Part shown: positions 60,804 through 64,000 of the stretch, piece after piece | How the letters are laid out: each line of letters starts with the position of its first letter | Numbering within the stretch: position 1 is the stretch's first letter | Assembly (NCBI GenBank): GCA_951812925.1 | Contig: OX638368.1 | Span: forward strand, 12,169,994-12,233,993 | DNA length: 64,000 bases | DNA from: Calliopum simillimum | Taxonomy: Eukaryota; Arthropoda; Insecta; Diptera; Lauxaniidae | Direction of reading: 5' to 3' | The notes under the pieces: model-generated | The model's database searches: none | What the model saw: only the letters and a program-made list of their open reading frames with translations | Told to the model about the DNA's origin: nothing | Program-made: the position numbers and the translations under genes

Positions 60804-61502
60804 TCCGTAATCCGCATGGTTTCAATTACTTTTTACTTAGGAGGCTTTTTGATGGAAATGGTGAGTCACACGATAAAAAGTATAAGAATTTTTTTTGTGG
60901 AGTTACAGGTTCTACAAATAATAAGGGGATTCCTTTAAACATGTAAAAGCCTCAAAAGGCACGTAAGCCTCGAAAACTTTTGAGTCTCGTAAACAAAATT
61001 TAAAAATTTGTATGAAAAAAAGTTTTCGAGGCAAATTCGATGCGTAAATAGCCTCGAAAAATTACGACAGTTTTGAAAATTGAATTTGAATTGAATATTT
61101 TTCAAATTATATGAAAGCTGATACGTTGCTTACACGTTTTCAGAAATGTGAGTTCCTGAAAACAAGCTCGTAGACTTTTGAGTATTTGACTTCAATTTGA
61201 CAATTCTTGATGCATGCATACTTTTTATGTGTTTCTCGCTTAAAGGTATTTCCTTAATATTGATTTATATTTATTAAAAAGTAACTGTTTTGGAAATATT
61301 CGATAGTCGAATTTTTCGACTTTTTGCGGTTTTTTAAGAATATTTCCTAAACGGTTACTTTTTCGTTAATGCAAATCAATATTATTTGTAGAGCCTGTAA
61401 TTCTCCGCAAAGAATATTCTGATTCTTTTTATCGTGTGGCCCACCATTTTCATCAAAAAAGTCTCCTAAATGAAAAGTAATTGAAACCACACGGATTACG
61501 AC
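60804..61502. mobile_element. Foldback element with unrelated interior
   Basis: Left arm 60,804-60,923 (CGTAATCCGCATGGTTTCAATTACTTTT, GTGAGTCACACGATAAAAAG, GAGTTACAGGTTCTACAAATAAT) pairs with right arm 61,382-61,502 (ATTATTTGTAGAGCCTGTAATTCTCC, CTTTTTATCGTGTGGC, AAAAGTAATTGAAACCACACGGATTACG). The interior of about 460 bp does not pair throughout and may be an insertion or a different version. Related to 28,795-29,090. Confidence 0.7.
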
Positions 61503-61805
61503 GGCAAATGCGAACTAATTAACCATTACAAAATGAAAAGCTGTCAATTCTGTCTAACATTGCACGAATAACATTTATTTTAATACATAAATATTACAAC
61601 TATGTACTAATTTTTAAAACATTTTTTACTTATTTTTATTTTAAATTTTTAAGAAAAAATTCGCTGAGTATGGTGATACGGAGGAGGAGTTTATGTTTTC
61701 GTTTTGTTCCATTCACAAAGGCGAATAAGTAAATACAGGTGGAATTCGATCTTTTGTTTAAAATGCGAGAATTTTTTTCAAAAATGCGAGTTTCTTTTCA
61801 AATTC

Positions 61806-62474
61806 TTAAGCCTTATTCTGCTCAACTTTCTTACCAACATCATCAGGCGGTGTCAAATTGTACTGCTGCACTATGAAATCACGAAACTGTTCATAGGCCT
61901 TATCTATATCCACATTTAAAATGATCAAGTGAAAATTTCCTGGTGTCAGGCCATAATCAATTTCTTGTTGCGCAGTATCAAGACGTTTGCGCAACGATTC
62001 TTCAGTTTCTGTATTTCGTTTACGCAATCTTCGCTCCAATTCATTAATAGATGGTGGATTATTGAAGATTAAAACTGGATCTAAATCTGTTTTCTTCACT
62101 TGTTCTACACCTTGTATTTCAATATCAAGTATGCAGACTCTTCCTTGCTCCTGTACATGACGCACTGCTGTTTTACTTGTTCCGTAGGTGTTGCCGCTGA
62201 ATGTGGCCGTTTCAATAAATTCATTTGCTGCAATTAACGTGTCCATTTCAGGTTTGGAAACAAAGTGATAATGCACACCATTCTCTTCACCGGCTCGTGG
62301 ACCGCGTGTAGTATGCGAAACACTAAATCCAAATGAGTTTGGATATTCATCGAAGAGACGACGCAACAGTGTACTTTTGCCCGAACCCGATGGTCCACAA
62401 ATTACTAGTGGTCTTGGTCCTCTGCGACTCATTAGACTGAATGCTCGGGCGGTCAAAGCGAGAATGGTGAGCAT
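61806..62474 (-). CDS. GUK1: Guanylate kinase
   Basis: It phosphorylates GMP (and dGMP) to GDP with ATP. One exon, 222 codons. The P-loop GPSGSGKS is at residues 27-34; FGFSVSHTTRGPRAGEENGVHY (48 on) carries the GMP-binding residues; EFIETATFSGNTYGTSK and GRVCILDIEIQGV follow; RLRKRNTETEESLRKRL is the ATP-lid region. The whole fold of the family is present without breaks, and residues 15-222 align in length with vertebrate GUK1 (about 198 aa). Two in-frame Met codons (residues 1 and 15) are plausible starts; the longer form adds MLTILALTARAFSL, an Arg-containing, acid-free extension that could target mitochondria. No intron is visible. The facing region 62,475-62,950 would hold its promoter. 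Confidence 0.97.
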   Translation of the reverse strand: MLTILALTARAFSLMSRRGPRPLVICGPSGSGKSTLLRRLFDEYPNSFGFSVSHTTRGPRAGEENGVHYHFVSKPEMDTLIAANEFIETATFSGNTYGTSKTAVRHVQEQGRVCILDIEIQGVEQVKKTDLDPVLIFNNPPSINELERRLRKRNTETEESLRKRLDTAQQEIDYGLTPGNFHLIILNVDIDKAYEQFRDFIVQQYNLTPPDDVGKKVEQNKA

Positions 62475-62950
62475 TTTGCTAGCGTTTTACTAGAAATAGC
62501 ACCTAATGTGATTAGATCTTAGTTGCTCCTAGCAACCTGCGTTTGTCCAATTCTAATTTGACTTATTTTGACAGCAACGCGATTTGACAGTAGCTTGTTA
62601 AAGTTCAAGACATGTTCGGAATGATGAGTAATTGACAATGTTGTCAGTTTGATGCGTTTGGTATTAGGTGATTTCTCCATATTTTAAAAATTTTAACTAC
62701 CCTTCTATAAATAAGTGTTTTTATTTTAAACGTGCGACTCATCGTTCATAAGTTATCGTAATTAGGTTCGTTTTCGTGGCAAGTGGGCTTAAAGTGGGCT
62801 TAAATGTGCTAACTGTGGTCGAACAAAACGCTGCATTGTGAATAGCACTTTCGAAAATTATGTTCTTTATTAACAGCTGACATTTGTTTATGTTTTGGTT
62901 TTTTGGTTAACTTTGAAAAAAATTAAATAGTTTTCTAAAAATACAGAAAA
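62475..62950. promoter_or_regulatory. Divergent intergenic region between GUK1 and the P32-like sequence
   Basis: 476 bp separate the two oppositely oriented sequences. No TATA box stands out next to the kinase start. A block at 62,728-62,762 (ACGTGCGACTCATCGTTCATAAGTTATCG) resembles the arms of the foldback at 18,435-18,914, so transposon debris lies here too. Confidence 0.35.
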
Positions 62951-63251
62951 ATTAATAATTTGAACAAAGCCACATTACGTTTTTTCAATATCGCCGCCAG
63001 TGCCAAGGCAAATTCGCTGAAAAATGTTTTCGGTAAGTGCAACCTTACAGCATTTGGCACATGTCGAAAAATCCAACAATATTAGGATTTAAATGTTGAA
63101 AAGCCAAGCTTAGGGTGCAGCTGCGGTTGTGGTATTAAACATCACATTCACACCAAGGGTGAACGCGAATTGGTTGAGTTTTTAACTGAAGAAATTGTCG
63201 CAGAGCGTAAGGCAGAAAAAGCCAAAGCTGTGCCAACTGCTTTGGATGGAT
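62951..63251 (+). pseudogene. P32/C1QBP-like sequence, broken and cut by an LTR element
   Basis: P32 (C1QBP, MAM33 family) is an acidic, doughnut-shaped mitochondrial matrix protein. The frame reads NNLNKATLRFFNIAASAKAN, a presequence-like start, and later LGCSCGCGIKHHIHTKGERE then LVEFLTEEIVAERKAEKAKA ending PTALDG; HT-G, V-FL--EI and ER---K-K-(L/V)P match the start of the mature domain. Breaks: ATT (62,951-62,953) where an initiator Met is expected; an in-frame TAG at 63,083-63,085; and loss of everything after 63,251, where the LTR begins. The mature domain beyond its first ~40 residues is missing from the window and, if present, would lie past the retrotransposon. It could be a decayed duplicate rather than the only copy of the gene. 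Confidence 0.8.
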
Positions 63252-63451
63252 TGTTATGTTTAAATAAATAGACCAATGGATAAAGTTAGTAATCAATCAA
63301 GTTTATTAAAAAGTACTTCAGTGATGCGTGCACATCTGTTACCGAGCGTGTCTATAATACTACTGAGCCTGTATAGCCCTCTCTTTTACTTATATATATA
63401 TATTACTTAAGAGTGCTCAATAAATGGCACATATACATGTACACTACAACA
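63252..63451 (-). mobile_element. 3' LTR (200 bp) of a Ty3/gypsy-type retrotransposon
   Basis: On the minus strand the LTR begins TGTTGTAGTGTACATG and ends AAACATAACA, the standard TG…CA, directly preceded by a purine-rich tract AAAGAAGGAAGA. Inside are a TATATATATAAG box and an AATAAA signal. Its 3' edge abuts the P32-like sequence. Confidence 0.8.
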
Positions 63452-63526
63452 TCTTCCTTCTTTACAGAAGATTTCAAAAACAAATAAGATTGCTTACATA
63501 CTTATTTATGTATGATTTTCTTATAA

Positions 63527-64000
63527 TTATTGATTACAAACATAGTCATTAAAATGAGTCGGAGGCTTGACAATTCTGCCTGACCGGGTACAAACTGTAT
63601 TTGAATTAGAAGATGGGCTGAATACCTTAACAACATTTGGAACTACCGAAACATCATTTCTAGTGTTATGTGCATCATTACAATTGTTAGTGTTTTTAGA
63701 ACTGATGTCTGTAGGCAATGTATCTGTATCTTCATTTTTTATATCATTCAAGGGACCTTGAATGAATTTTCTATTTCTTTCAATTTTACGTTTATTCTCA
63801 AGCTCAACTTCATAAGAACGTGGTCTACTACAAATTTTTGTAACTTTTGCTGGTACCAAAGGTTTTCCTATTTCTTTTCTAACAAAGACTCTATCATTAA
63901 TATTTAATGGCTTTAATTGGTGTGCATACCTATCATAATGTTCCTTTTGTTTGATTTGTTTATTCACTAGCCAACCTTTAATTTCAGAATTATTTGGTAA
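63527..64000 (-). CDS. Retrotransposon Pol, integrase C-terminal part (partial)
   Basis: The frame is open from the right window edge down to the stop at 63,527. It has the C-terminal features of Ty3/gypsy-type Pol: KEHYDRYAHQLKPLNINDRV, then VPAKVTKICSRPRSYEVEL followed by KIERNRKFIQ, and a tail with TRSGRIVKPPTHFNDYV. The catalytic DDE core is outside the window. No envelope gene follows; the stop lies 75 bp before the LTR. The clade (perhaps Mag-like, given the short LTR) is a guess. Confidence 0.82.
   Translation of the reverse strand, partial: LPNNSEIKGWLVNKQIKQKEHYDRYAHQLKPLNINDRVFVRKEIGKPLVPAKVTKICSRPRSYEVELENKRKIERNRKFIQGPLNDIKNEDTDTLPTDISSKNTNNCNDAHNTRNDVSVVPNVVKVFSPSSNSNTVCTRSGRIVKPPTHFNDYVCNQ

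Noticed and set aside
63019..63060. GTAAGT near 63,032 as a real splice donor of a P32 intron
   Set aside because: The frame runs on past it, and no acceptor in reach restores the frame; a stop follows with the nearest AG.

Overview
The window is A+T-rich nuclear DNA of an insect, most likely a higher (brachyceran) fly. Evidence: GT-AG introns, a single-exon eukaryotic guanylate kinase, CAA/CAG/GTT triplet tracts, a mellifera-type mariner fossil, LINE and Ty3/gypsy fragments, and many palindromic transposon relics. Nothing bacterial, no CRISPR array, no rRNA and no convincing tRNA gene was seen.

Layout. 1-41.5 kb has no host gene I can support. It is a graveyard of interspersed repeats: TIR elements and MITEs, long foldback (palindromic) elements often nested in one another, tandem-unit arrays, a dead mariner (about 22.96-23.7 kb) and a 5'-truncated LINE on the minus strand (about 35.83-37.87 kb). 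The best-defined element is a 2,604-bp foldback transposon at 32,858-35,461 with TAGAGCTGTC termini, an 8-bp target duplication (hAT-like) and two opposed arrays of 148-bp units.

41,508-54,484 carries the main host gene on the plus strand: eleven coding segments for a WW-WW-PDZ-FERM scaffold with a long disordered, proline-rich tail and a helical C-terminus (FRMPD4/Preso type, about 1,726 aa from the first visible ATG). Its introns hold a 3-unit tandem repeat, a 0.6-kb palindrome, a dispersed repeat and a LINE RNase H fragment. 54.5-56.2 kb is its A+T-rich 3' flank.

56.4-61.6 kb is again repeats. A guanylate kinase gene lies at 61,806-62,474 (minus). Next to it on the plus strand is a broken P32/C1QBP-like sequence (62,951-63,251): ATT where a start is expected, an in-frame stop, and an abrupt end exactly at the LTR of a Ty3/gypsy-type retrotransposon whose pol C-terminus runs off the right edge.

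The two intact genes have no evident functional link; the scaffold is expected at the membrane or synapse, the kinase in GDP synthesis. Splice sites and domains were assigned by reading the sequence; no database or RNA evidence was available. All similarity statements are by eye.
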